This document shows, one piece after another, positions 18,368-27,969 of a DNA stretch of 40,987 nt (position 1 is the first letter of the stretch; every line of letters starts with the position of its first letter). The DNA lies in NCBI GenBank assembly GCA_032718475.1, contig JAUCBJ010008059.1:1-40987 (forward strand), given 5' to 3'. Both the position numbers and the translations under genes were made by a program. The DNA comes from Nemertoderma westbladi (lineage: Eukaryota > Xenacoelomorpha > Nemertodermatida > Nemertodermatidae). The notes beneath the pieces are model-generated. The model ran no database searches. It had not been told where the DNA came from and saw nothing but the letters and a program-made list of their open reading frames with translations.

Positions 18368-18580
18368 GTCGTATCATACCGACGAGAGTGCAAACATCCT
18401 AAGACCTTCGCAGATCTAATGAATTCATCCGACGACTACTGCCCAGAATGCTTGTCCAAAAATCAAGGCGAACATTTGCAATACTTCAACGATTGGTCTG
18501 TTGTTGAGGGAGAGATACCATTGGCAAACCGGTATGAAAACTACGTGGCAAGTTTAACGGCATCACGACCTGCTAAGTAG
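18368..18580 (+). CDS. Terminal coding exon of an unidentified gene
   Basis: After the acceptor AATATTAATATTAG, 70 codons run to TAG at 18578-18580. The peptide starts VVSYRRECKHPKTFADLMNS, has CPECLSKNQGEH in the middle and ends YENYVASLTASRPAK. Four potential metal ligands (C-x-H...C-x2-C) might bind zinc, but no known finger is recognisable. Entry phase is 0, matching the exit phase of the exon at 15714-15846, so both may belong to one plus-strand gene. A polyadenylation signal AATAAA follows 22 bases after the stop. Composition is GC-balanced within AT-rich DNA, supporting a real exon. Confidence 0.65.
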   Translation, partial: VVSYRRECKHPKTFADLMNSSDDYCPECLSKNQGEHLQYFNDWSVVEGEIPLANRYENYVASLTASRPAK

Positions 18581-18602
18581 GGAAATGTTATATCTATGTG
18601 AA

Positions 18603-18608
18603 AATAAA
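18603..18608 (+). terminator. Polyadenylation signal AATAAA
   Basis: The canonical hexamer stands 22 bases downstream of the stop codon at 18580 and would give a very short 3' UTR. Confidence 0.5.
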
Positions 18609-19889
18609 TAATTAAGTCTATTGAATAGATATTTCCAATAACGTTATAGTAATATTTTCAATCACCATCTTCTCTGAAGATCTGTGCTTTTATATGGCAA
18701 CCTTGCCTGCCATTATATCACTTATTGGTACAGATAATAAGATGATACGGATGTCTCTGGATGGAAAAAGTATGCAATGCTCATTTCAAAAATTTAGGAA
18801 GGCATTCTATTAACACTTTATCATCCTATTACAAAACACAGCGCTTCCTACCCGGCCACTGCTATATTAGAACAGACCCACCTGTACCATTATTATAAAG
18901 GTCGGGATGATTAAAAGAATTGCATCAATCTAAAGTATAGATAGACACACATTTTATGGGCTTCGTGTTGCGAATTTGCCGAAGATAATGGAAAAATCTG
19001 ACCAGACCTTGAGTAAGAAACAATTAAACATGTTATATTTATAATGTAACAATTAATAACTAGATATGTTTTTCCTTTATCAATTCCATAATATTAAGAA
19101 ATCTCCTACGACACTTTTTGCTACAAATAAGTATTAACAATGTTGTTGTACAAATCTAAATTATTTTATTAATTAATAAGTGGGATGAGTGTATGAATGA
19201 GGTGAGAATGTAGCCTGCAAATTAAGAATGTGTCAATAGGAATCGAGTTTATCATTTATAACCGGTGTTTTCTATGTCCCAGACATAATAAAGTCATATC
19301 GATTGTAAAACATTCCTTACTTACATTATTCACTAGAATACTGGTAAAAGGTATATTTCAGCTGTAAGAATATCACATTCCATACTAAAATTATTTATTA
19401 TTTTACTTACTCACTTACATACTCTATGGTTGCATTTGATCCTGGGGAAATCATATTTACATTTTACAATGGGTAACGTAGTCTGTCTATATGACTACAC
19501 TCATACTATTATATAATTGATATTAATGCTTCTAAATATATTCCACCATGGACAATGTAAGAATACTGAAGTCGCTATTCGTGTAGAGCCAGCATTCCGC
19601 AAACCACAAACAACAACAGGTGTTGGATTCTTACAATAACACATATTGCTATGGCAAGAATCAACTCTTACACTATGACGTTCTTAATAATGGCAAGACT
19701 TGGGACTTTATGGCACGGCACCTGTTGACATAGCAACACTGTGGGTTATTAGTAGATGGTCGCTATCATCAGCATATACGTTAAATTCCTTTAATATTAT
19801 TCCCAGAAACCCGCTGTTGCAATATTTACGCTGGTAAGTTATTATTAATAAATTGTCTGAAAATTCGGTATTAATTCAAATTAAATCAT
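18609..19889. other. Intergenic region upstream of the EHD gene
   Basis: No coding exon seen. The DNA is AT-rich. A donor-like GCTG|GTAAGT at about 19832 could end a 5' UTR exon, but no acceptor lies between it and the ATG at 19890. The EHD transcript therefore probably reads straight through. No convincing TATA box was identified. Confidence 0.45.
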
Positions 19890-20653
19890 ATGGGCGACAT
19901 GTCGCCTGGATCCAAACCCGACAAACAGTCCGAACAAAAATGTGCGAATACATACAAGTCCGTGGTTGAAGGTCTGAAGTTATTATACAGAAACAAAATC
20001 CTACCGTTGGAGGAACTCTACCGATTCCAGGACTTCCATGGATCACCGTTGGAGGATGCAGACTTCGATGCTAAGCCTATGGTCCTACTGGTTGGTCAGT
20101 ACTCAACCGGTAAAACAACCTTCATCAAGTACATCCTAGAGAAAGATTTCCCCGGGATGCTCATAGGTCCGGAACCCACAAGCGATTCATTTTCCGTAAT
20201 AATGCACGGAATACAGGATGCTTTAGTCCCTGGCAACGCATTAGCTGTTGACGCAGACCACCAATTCCGCACTCTTTCAAACTTCGGAAACATTTTCCTA
20301 AATCGACTCAACTGCAGTGTGACGCCTAGCCAGGTGTTGGAGAGTCTCACCTTCGTCGACACACCGGGGATTCTTGCGGGGGAGATGCAGCGACTCCAAA
20401 GGGGTTACGATATAACCGGAGTGATTAAGTGGTTCGCCGGAAAATCCGACCGGATTATCCTCCTCTTTGATGCTCACAAACTCGACATCTCCGATGAGTA
20501 TCAGCGGGTTATTTTGGCGATCAAAGACCAGACCGACAAGATGAGAATAGTGTTGAATAAAGCTGATCACGTGGATGAGCAGCAGCTGATGAGAGTCTAT
20601 GGCGCACTCATGTGGTACCTGAGTAGTATAATGAGAGCACCCGAAATACCAAG
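19890..20653 (+). CDS. EHD-family dynamin-like ATPase, exon 1 (G domain)
   Basis: EHD proteins are dynamin-related ATPases that oligomerise on endosomal and plasma membranes and drive tubulation, scission and receptor recycling. This exon encodes 254 residues plus two bases. Residues ~20-60 are the helical EHD_N region (YKSVVEGLKLLYRNKILPLE). GQYSTGKTT (residues 69-77) is the P-loop. EPTSDS (95-100) holds the switch-I threonine, VDTPG (156-160) is G3 and NKAD (223-226) is G4. LLFDAHKLDISDEY is near-invariant in the family. The start is the first in-frame ATG. The N-terminus (MGDMSPGSKPDKQSEQ) is unlike that of typical EHDs, and divergence in the G domain suggests a distinct paralogue. The exon ends CCAAG|GTTAGT in phase 2. 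Exons 2-4 follow at 21098, 21467 and 21893, all in phase. Confidence 0.95.
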
Positions 20654-21097
20654 GTTAGTTGATTTCAAATAATAAGAAACAATAGTGTTTGTTACTAGAA
20701 AATTTAATTGTTTGAGAGATCACTTTTTTTCAGCAGTTTAACGATATAATAAGTGATTTTATTTACTTCATGTATTTATTTATGTACCAATAATATTTAT
20801 ATCACTAGATGTAAGAAGAGATTGGCCTGCCCTATTTTGCAATGCCGGCACACCTAGATACGGGGCCTCCTAAATCAGCCATACATTTTATTTATTCCCA
20901 ACTCCATTCTCCTTGATGAGCCGGAAAGGGAAGGTCTGTACAAACCACAAGGTTGCCATGACTACTTGATGTCGCCAACCTGAACCCTGAAAATGCTATC
21001 ATATAGCATTAAGAATCTGTACTCACTCTATCTGTATATATATTTTGTCTTATCAAATGAGCTGGTGTTCTTTGTCTGTATTCTCTGATTGCTGTAG

Positions 21098-21260
21098 GGT
21101 TTATATCGGTTCATTCTGGGACCAACCACTTATCCACGACGGCAATCGTCAATTGTTTCAGAGGGAACACAAAGATTTATTCAATGATCTGCAAAGTTTG
21201 CCTAAGAATACCGCGTTGAGGAAACTAAATGACGTGGTCAAAAGAGCCAGATTGGTTAGG
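21098..21260 (+). CDS. EHD-family ATPase, exon 2
   Basis: Acceptor GATTGCTGTAG, then one base completing the arginine split with exon 1, then 54 codons. The segment VYIGSFWDQPL...LFNDLQSLPKNTALRKLNDV is highly characteristic of EHD proteins and includes the end of the G domain and the start of the helical middle domain, where EHD dimers bind membranes. The donor is AGG|GTAAGT, phase 0. The intron from exon 1 is 444 bp. Confidence 0.95.
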
Positions 21261-21466
21261 GTAAGTTAATGATTACCGTCCTGTTACACAGCGATATCGC
21301 AAGTGACACTGTAGGTAACAATGCCCACTGGCCGAAGGAACTGCTAACTATGTACACGTTCCTCCCAACAAACTTATAGTATCTATATCTTATCTTATAT
21401 ATATCTTGTATTATCTTATGTATTAACATGAATGTTTACACCGTGTACTGGTATTCTTTTTTCCAG

Positions 21467-21631
21467 GTTCACAGTCATATAATGGCTCATCTGAAATTCG
21501 AGATGCCATTTCTTTTTGGGAAAGAAGAAAAGAAAGTGGAACTTTTACGAGATTTAGATAAGATCTATGTGGAGATACAAAACAGATACGGAATTCCTAG
21601 TGGAGATTTTCCACCTGTCAAACAAATGCAG
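21467..21631 (+). CDS. EHD-family ATPase, exon 3
   Basis: Acceptor TTTTTTCCAG, 55 codons, donor CAG|GTAAAA, phase 0 at both ends. It encodes the helical domain, including HSHIMAHLKFEMPFLFGKEE and the conserved PSGDFPPVKQMQ stretch. The first helix corresponds to the region that contacts lipid in EHD2-like structures. Residues here differ more from vertebrate EHDs than those of exons 1-2. Confidence 0.92.
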
Positions 21632-21892
21632 GTAAAATTAAAAAAACTTCTTAAAAAAGGTAAAGTTCTAACCATCCGTGGCCGTTTTGGAAACGTGACC
21701 TATACCTATACCGTTATCATTTCAAAATAATAATATACCTTTAGTTAACAATGATAATGATAACGCAATATGATCACGATTTTAAGTAGACGACATTAAA
21801 TTACTGGTCGTGTTTGATTATTATAACAATTTCTTATGTATTTGTATAATCTATGTCTGTGCATATATTTATTATACAATAATACTTTTCAG

Positions 21893-22027
21893 GAAAAGTT
21901 GTCACAATATGATCTAACTCGATTTAGCTCTGTTAGACCCAAACTAATGGCTGCTATAGACGATTTGTTGGCTACGGATATTACTACGTTAATGAACATG
22001 GTTAAAACGGACCATTTCCATTATGAG
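21893..22027 (+). CDS. EHD-family ATPase, exon 4 (end of helical domain)
   Basis: Acceptor AATACTTTTCAG, 45 codons, donor TATGAG|GTAAAT. It encodes EKLSQYDLTRFSSVRPKLMA followed by AIDDLLATDITTLMNMV, the last helices before the linker to the C-terminal EH domain. Exons 1-4 give 409 residues, against about 535-545 in full EHD proteins, so roughly 130 residues, including the EF-hand-bearing EH domain, are missing. No EH-like exon was recognised in the remaining 19 kb on the plus strand. If the intron were retained, the protein would stop after about 15 more codons (22072). The next feature is a C-rich minisatellite. Confidence 0.9.
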
Positions 22028-22169
22028 GTAAATTTGAAAAATATTAAATTAATAACCAGTCATCATATGTGATCCTAGGCGTTTGGAAATAGTCAGAGGA
22101 TGAACCTCAATAGGTTGCATTTGTTTTGGTTTCATCTCAGCATATACATTCAAAAATTATACTTTATAG

Positions 22170-23125
22170 CCCCACCTCCCATTCCACACCCCCACAACCC
22201 CACCGCAACCCACCACCCCAGCCCCCACCATTGCCCACCTCACAACCCCCCACCCCCAACCCCCACCATTGCGCACATCACAACCTACCACACCTCCAAC
22301 CCCCACCATTGCCCACATCACAACCCCCCCTAACCCCAACCCACACCACTGCCCACATCACAACCCCCCACACCCCAACCCCCACCATTGCCCACATCAC
22401 AACCCCCCACCCCCAACCCCCACTATTGCCCACATCACAACCCCCCACACCTCCAACCCCCACCATTGCCCTCATCACAACCCCCACACCCCCAAACCCC
22501 ACCATTGCCCACGTCACAACGCCCCACACCCCCAACCACCACCATTATTGCCCACATCATAACCCCCCACACCCCCAACCCCCACCATTGCCCACATCAC
22601 AACCCCCACACCCCAACCCCACCATTGCCCACATCACAACCCCCCAACCCTCACCATTGCCCACATCACAACCCACCCACACCCCCAACCCCCACCATTG
22701 CCCACATCACAACCCCCACACCCCAACCCCACCATTGCCCACATCACAACCCCCCACACCTCCAACCCCCACCATTGCCCACATCACAACCACCACCCCC
22801 AACCCCCACCATTGCCCACATCACAACCCCCGCACACACCCAACCCCCACCATTGCCCACATCACAACCCCCACCCCAACCCCCACCATTGCCCACATCA
22901 CAACCCCCCCCCAACCCTCACCATTGCCCACATCACAACCCCCCCACACCCCCAACCCCCACCATTGCCCACATCACAACCCCCCCACACCCCCAACCCC
23001 CACCATTGCCCACATCACAACCCCCGCACACACCCAACCCCCACCATTGCCCACATCACAACCCCCCACACCCCATCCCCACCATTGCCCACATCACAAC
23101 CCCCCCTCACCCCCCACACCCCAAG
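22170..23125 (+). repeat. C-rich minisatellite, ~23 units of 36-40 bp
   Basis: The unit is CCCCCACCATTGCCCACATC followed by ACAACCCCCCACAC. About 23 copies are countable. Length varies in the C and CA runs. Every frame is open over long stretches, producing proline/histidine/threonine-rich pseudo-proteins (up to 344 codons); these are not genes. The purine strand has G-runs every few bases and could adopt quadruplex structures. It begins about 140 bp after EHD exon 4. Confidence 0.95.
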
Positions 23126-23700
23126 AGCGTAGCTTTAGACCGGGTTCAATCCCACATTGAGATCTTATGTTTCTTCATAGAAAATGTTTCGGTTTTGTAA
23201 AATTCTTATATCGGGAATTTAGTATAGTTACTAGGGTAATATATATTTAAATTTATATAAAATTGACAGGTTATTATTATTATTATTTTTTTATTATTTC
23301 GGAACGGTTGTGTGGCCCGTCCAGCCTATAATTAATTATTATGTTATATCATATTTATATAATAGAAAACCTAATATTATACCGGTATATAACACAAAAA
23401 TGGGAAACATATAAGGTAAACTAAGTAAAGTAAAGTAAACTAAGTAAAGTAAAGTAAACTAAGTCTCTTGTTTTTGGATGGTGTACTATTGAGACAGACA
23501 AGTGAACTTATAGATTGTCCCAGTAGTACAAATTGGAGATGGTTGTGGAAAAAAGGGCCCATTCTGATATAAGCCTGAAAAATTGGACGGTGAAATACTC
23601 GCGAGAAAAACGCTACGCCCCACAACAGTACAGTTTCACACAGGAACCCCCCACCCCCAATCGGCACGCGTACACACATACACCAACATACCCCCCCCCC
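23126..23700. other. Non-coding, AT-rich, small repeats
   Basis: CCGGGTTCAATCCC at about 23138 matches a tRNA box B but has no partner box A. TTA repeats lie at 23270-23300. A 19-bp unit (CTAAGTAAAGTAAAGTAAA) repeats about 2.3 times at 23419-23463. A 13-base C tract lies at 23691-23703. No exon, and in particular no EH-domain exon, was seen. Confidence 0.5.
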
Positions 23701-23780
23701 CCCACACATATAATAAAATATTATATTAAAATAAAAAGAAATGCTTTGTAAATTGAATTAATGGACCCAGTCTTATTTAT

Positions 23781-25868
23781 TTAGCCACTAGCAGATTGGA
23801 GTGAAATTATATATTTCTTTAGATTCCTATTGTACAAATGTTTAGAACCATGAAAATGTTTGACATTGTCAGGTAGTTCATTCCAGAGGGACATGCACTG
23901 ATAGAGAGAAGATGATTTTGCAATGTTACTTCTATATAATGGCAAATGATAATCATTTTTTGATCTAGTGTTTCGACTGTGAATTTGTTTGTTCAAAATT
24001 AGTTTACAAGTAAGCGTGGTCGGTAAGCGAGAATAACCCATTCTATATTTATATAAAAATTGAATGGATTTAAAACGGAATAGGAATTTTAATTTTAAAA
24101 TGTTCAACTTGAAAAATAGATCGGCAGTATGATATTTGTATGGTTTTAAAAGTATAATACGTACAATTTTTTTCTGCAATTTTATAAGTGGATTCAGAAT
24201 ACTGTCATAAGATACATCACTACAGTTTCCCCACAATTCAAGGCCGTAAGAAAGATAAGAAGATTTTAATGTGTGGTACAGAGTAATTCGGACCGGTTCA
24301 GGGACGAAATGTTTGATTTTGTTAATTATGCCAACGTTTTTTGCAACCTTTAGTCTTACGTAGTCAATATGAGGTTTCCAAGAGAGTGAGTTGGAAATAA
24401 TTAGGCCTAAGAATTTTATATTATCAACTTCTTTTATTGCAGACTCTCCAATGTTTAGTACAAGATCAGCATGGCGCGATTTAATTGGCCGTGAAGTAAA
24501 AATAACAAATTTTGTTTTTGAGATATTGATTGATAATTTATTCAATGCGAGCCAATCAGATACTTTAGATAATTCATGGTTAAGAATGTCGAACATGTTA
24601 TTAATATTTTTCCCAGAGATAAAAATATTTGTATCATCCGCAAAAAGTAGTAATTTAATTAAATTGGAGACATGAGATATATCATTGCTGTAGATGAGAA
24701 ATAAAAGGGGCCCAAGGATAGATCCTTGAGGCACCCCCAATAACATTAAAGATACTTCCGATAATGTACCATGGAAGTCTACGTATTGTTGTCGACAAGA
24801 TAAGTAACTTTTGAACCACGTAAGTGGGATTCCACGAACTCCAAAGTGTTCGAGTTTAGTAATCAGTATATCGTGGTCGACCGTATCGAAGGCTTTTGCG
24901 AGGTCTAGAAATACTCCTATAGTTGTATCTCTATTTTCAAATGCTTCTGTTAAATTGCTATGTAAGATAATTAAGGCTGTTGTAGTTGATATTTTCTTTT
25001 GAAAACCAAATTGATTTTCATGAATTCCATCCGTTTCATTTAAAAAATCAAGAACTTGCAGAAACACTGCCTTTTCTAGAATTTTGGATAGAAAGGGCAA
25101 AATACTTACAGGGCGGTAGTTGGAAAATTTAAAAGGTTCGTTAGCCTTAAAAATTGGGACCACTCTTGCTAATTTCCATTTGTCAGGGAAGATACCAAGG
25201 GATAGAGATTGGTTAATTATATGTGTAATTGGTTCACTAATGAGAGTAAAACAATTACGGGCAACGCTTGGATCTATAAGATCTGAACTAACCGCTTTAG
25301 ATTTACTCAAACTTATTACAATTCCTTCTACCTCAGATTTATTTAGTGGTGAAAAAAATATTGACCTTTGCTGAGGTGTACCTAAAGTATCTGTAAAGGA
25401 TCCCGCCGGTTTTGGGATTGTCTCAGCAAGATTAGTTGCGACAGTACTAAAATAGTCATTAAATCCATTTGCAATTTTACTTTTGTTATCAGTTATGGAA
25501 CCATCAATAAAAAATTTTGTGGAAAGAGAGTTTGTTTTTTTATTTATTACTTCCTTGATTACTGACCATGTTTTGCTAATATTGAACTTATATTTATCGA
25601 AAAGCTTAGAGAAATATTGTTGTTTGGCGATTCTGATAGTCTTAGTTAGTATGTTTTTATAAACTATGTACTCGTGTTTCTTTTTATCAGTGCGATTTTT
25701 TAAATAATTTGAATAAAGTTTATGCTTCATCCGAATGGACTGATACATATTTTCAGAAATCCAGGGCTTTTCATTATTAATTATCTTAATCTTTTTCAAT
25801 GGGAAGCTGTCATTATATAAACTCTGGTAAATTCCCATAAATGTAACCAATGATTCATTTGGATCATT
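23781..25868 (-). CDS. LINE ORF2, reverse transcriptase part
   Basis: An uninterrupted frame of about 695 codons follows the in-frame TAA at 25869-25871. It contains the canonical RT motifs in order. Residues below are numbered from the TTG codon at 25850. They are NYRPVSILPFLSKILEK (fingers, ~244-260), NQFGFQKKISTTTAL, VFLDLAKAFDTVDH (palm motif A, ~313-326), GVPQGSILGPLLFL (motif B, ~372-385) and LLFADDTNIF (catalytic FADD, 403-406). LNKLSINISKTKFVIF and IKFLGLIISNSLSW follow. The C-terminal region (LFKLNILKLKFLFRFKSIQF) is typical of this group. The enzyme would copy the element RNA at a nicked target. All three catalytic aspartates are present. Confidence 0.9.
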   Translation of the reverse strand, partial: NDPNESLVTFMGIYQSLYNDSFPLKKIKIINNEKPWISENMYQSIRMKHKLYSNYLKNRTDKKKHEYIVYKNILTKTIRIAKQQYFSKLFDKYKFNISKTWSVIKEVINKKTNSLSTKFFIDGSITDNKSKIANGFNDYFSTVATNLAETIPKPAGSFTDTLGTPQQRSIFFSPLNKSEVEGIVISLSKSKAVSSDLIDPSVARNCFTLISEPITHIINQSLSLGIFPDKWKLARVVPIFKANEPFKFSNYRPVSILPFLSKILEKAVFLQVLDFLNETDGIHENQFGFQKKISTTTALIILHSNLTEAFENRDTTIGVFLDLAKAFDTVDHDILITKLEHFGVRGIPLTWFKSYLSCRQQYVDFHGTLSEVSLMLLGVPQGSILGPLLFLIYSNDISHVSNLIKLLLFADDTNIFISGKNINNMFDILNHELSKVSDWLALNKLSINISKTKFVIFTSRPIKSRHADLVLNIGESAIKEVDNIKFLGLIISNSLSWKPHIDYVRLKVAKNVGIINKIKHFVPEPVRITLYHTLKSSYLSYGLELWGNCSDVSYDSILNPLIKLQKKIVRIILLKPYKYHTADLFFKLNILKLKFLFRFKSIQFLYKYRMGYSRLPTTLTCKLILNKQIHSRNTRSKNDYHLPLYRSNIAKSSSLYQCMSLWNELPDNVKHFHGSKHLYNRNLKKYIISLQSASG

Positions 25869-26621
25869 TTATGAAGTTACTTGATCCCAGCATTGGGTTT
25901 TCTGCAATTTATCCCAAAAAACTGCTTTATTTTTGTTTGACTTATCACGGCTTGTAATAAATGTGTGTTGAATAAAATTACTTTTATTGAAATGCAATTT
26001 TGTATGAGCAAAAACTGGTAAGTGGTCCGATATATTTGCAACAATAATGCCAGCACTTTTAGTTAAGCTGAGATCATTTGTGAGTATATTATCAATGCAC
26101 GTAGCTGTGGTATCAGTAATACGAGTAGGTTTATCGATCAGCGGAAAGAAAAAATTTTGTGTTAAAATATCTGGGAATTCTAGAATTTTGGGGTTGGTGT
26201 TAATTTTTATTAAGTCTAAATTAAAATCGCCAAGGAGATAGCATGTCTTGCCCTCTTTATTTATTTGATTAAATGAAAATTTAAGACGATCAAAGAATTC
26301 TGAAACGTCTGTTTTTGGGGGGTGGTAAATGCAACCGACAATAACATTTCTTTCTGCTTTACGTTTGTATTCAACAAATACTGCCTCAAAGGCAGTTGTA
26401 GGATTCTTAACTTGCTCAAGGTCCTTCCGCCGAGAATAAGTAATATTTTCATTTATGAGTAGACTGCATCCACCATAACCATCATGTCCTGGAGGTCTCA
26501 GGCTATTCTCTACTTCGTAATTTTTAACCGAAAAGTTATCTTTGTTAATTCTGGATAGCCACGTTTCTGTTAAACCAATAATTCCAAAAGGGTTGTTAAT
26601 TATGTTTAATAAATTTTCCAA
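25869..26621 (-). CDS. LINE ORF2, endonuclease part
   Basis: This has the apurinic/apyrimidinic-type endonuclease fold of non-LTR elements. GIIGLTETWL gives the catalytic glutamate. YGGCSLLI, VGCIYHPP, YLLGDFNLDL (catalytic D and N) and ANISDHLPVF (SDH active site) follow in order. It reads in the same frame as the RT part and is separated from it only by the TAA at 25869-25871. The true upstream frame enters from about 26640 through a one-base shift, because HENIRSVEK in the neighbouring frame is the usual N-terminal motif of this domain. The start shown is therefore not a genuine one. Confidence 0.85.
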   Translation of the reverse strand: MENLLNIINNPFGIIGLTETWLSRINKDNFSVKNYEVENSLRPPGHDGYGGCSLLINENITYSRRKDLEQVKNPTTAFEAVFVEYKRKAERNVIVGCIYHPPKTDVSEFFDRLKFSFNQINKEGKTCYLLGDFNLDLIKINTNPKILEFPDILTQNFFFPLIDKPTRITDTTATCIDNILTNDLSLTKSAGIIVANISDHLPVFAHTKLHFNKSNFIQHTFITSRDKSNKNKAVFWDKLQKTQCWDQVTS

Positions 26622-27105
26622 AGAGTCAAAATTTTTTCAACACTGCGAATATTTTCATGTAGAAGGATAAGGCTGTTATTTTTGTCATATTCAAAAGTAG
26701 ATGCCAACTCTGAAAGATCAGCCCAGTACGAACACTGGATTTGGGATAATATTGAATTAAAAAAATTTTTATCTGGGTCAGAATCGGCATCATGTTCAAA
26801 ATTGTTATCTGGAAATTTATCAGAGTTGTTAAGTAAACTCACTGCCTGTGAGGATAATACATCAATATTTAAGATAGCGGGTAATCTAAAATCATTTAGT
26901 GTTAATAAAAATTCACAATCACACACAATATTATTAAACGGAAAGATTTCAGAAACACATTCAGGACAAAACCAATCAGTATTCTTTTTTAGGGCAACAA
27001 ATTCGTTATGGGACAATTTATTGACACAACGATAGTGAACAAAGCGTTTACATTAACATTCTTAGCACATACCGAGCACATACCACCACTACCAAAATTA
27101 GGCAT
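26606..27105 (-). pseudogene. LINE ORF2 N-terminal PHD-like finger, broken
   Basis: In adjacent frames one reads MCSVCAKNVNVNA, then CKRFVHYRCVNKLSHNEFVA, then DWFCPECV. This gives the C-x2-C ... H-x2-C ... C-x2-C pattern of a PHD finger, known at this position in CR1-like elements. A stop and a short deletion lie between the first and second parts (about 27030-27060), so the finger cannot form. The frame goes on to SLILLHENIRSVEK at the endonuclease junction. Confidence 0.6.
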
Positions 27106-27704
27106 TTATTAGAAGGCAAACTGTGTCCAAATACGGGCGTACAAGAGACAAACTATCAGAAATGTACTAGGTTTAGTTAGATACGCTGATGTTACAGGTG
27201 CGCAAACTGTGCACCTGTAACAACTATGAGAGAGCGGGACCCTACTAGATCAGGCTGCAGAGATACAACTAGACTACACTACTACGAATTGCTGCAGAGG
27301 TACTTATCGCTAGACTAGATTGACGATTGCTAATTACAGATATAGTTCACGTATGGTAAAACAAGACAACTACCAAATATTTACTACACAGATGTACTTA
27401 CTTAGCTAACACGCTACTGAAAGAGACAATAGACAGCAAACACGCAACACCTGTAAAAACAAGCACTGGAGTATAGACTACTAAAAAACAGCAAAACCAA
27501 AAACAGCTAAACATTGCCGACAAGTAAGAGCTGCATTCAATAAAATATAAGAGGTCATTTTACTAAAAAAAAGTTTATTGAAAAACGTTTATTAAAGATT
27601 AATAGAGATTAATACAAAGAGATAAAATATATCTAATCGGTGAATCATCTGTAAATCTCCAATGTTTCTCCCAAAATATCCATTTAGCAAAAATCAAATC
27701 CCGT
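27106..27704. other. Spacer within the LINE, containing a hairpin
   Basis: No coding sequence is recognised between ORF1 and the PHD-like finger. At 27191-27221 GTTACAGGTGC and GCACCTGTAAC form a perfect 11-bp stem around nine bases. A spacer of about 600 bp is long for this LINE type and may contain an insertion. Confidence 0.45.
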
Positions 27705-27969
27705 TTATAAACTGTATGGCGGGGCTGATGGTGTGCTATGTAAAGGAGGACGCGGGAAGAGAGAGAGGGTGTGGGTGCCCATTGCAGCAGCGTAGTTCCC
27801 AGGATAGGATCCGGGAGCAACACCAGTAGGGGAGACATGGATAGGAGAGGGCGCGGTCAGACTCACTCTCGATTGTTGCAGGGCACTGGCCGAGTGAACT
27901 ACCGGTCGCCGTATATTACGTTCACGAAAGTGCGTAGCCTTCTGCGCACTATTCATTGGTTTAACCTTC

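Noticed and set aside
22126-23160. Long P/H/T-rich open frames (up to 344 codons)
   Set aside because: They run through a C-rich minisatellite that is open in several frames at once, with no splice or start context.
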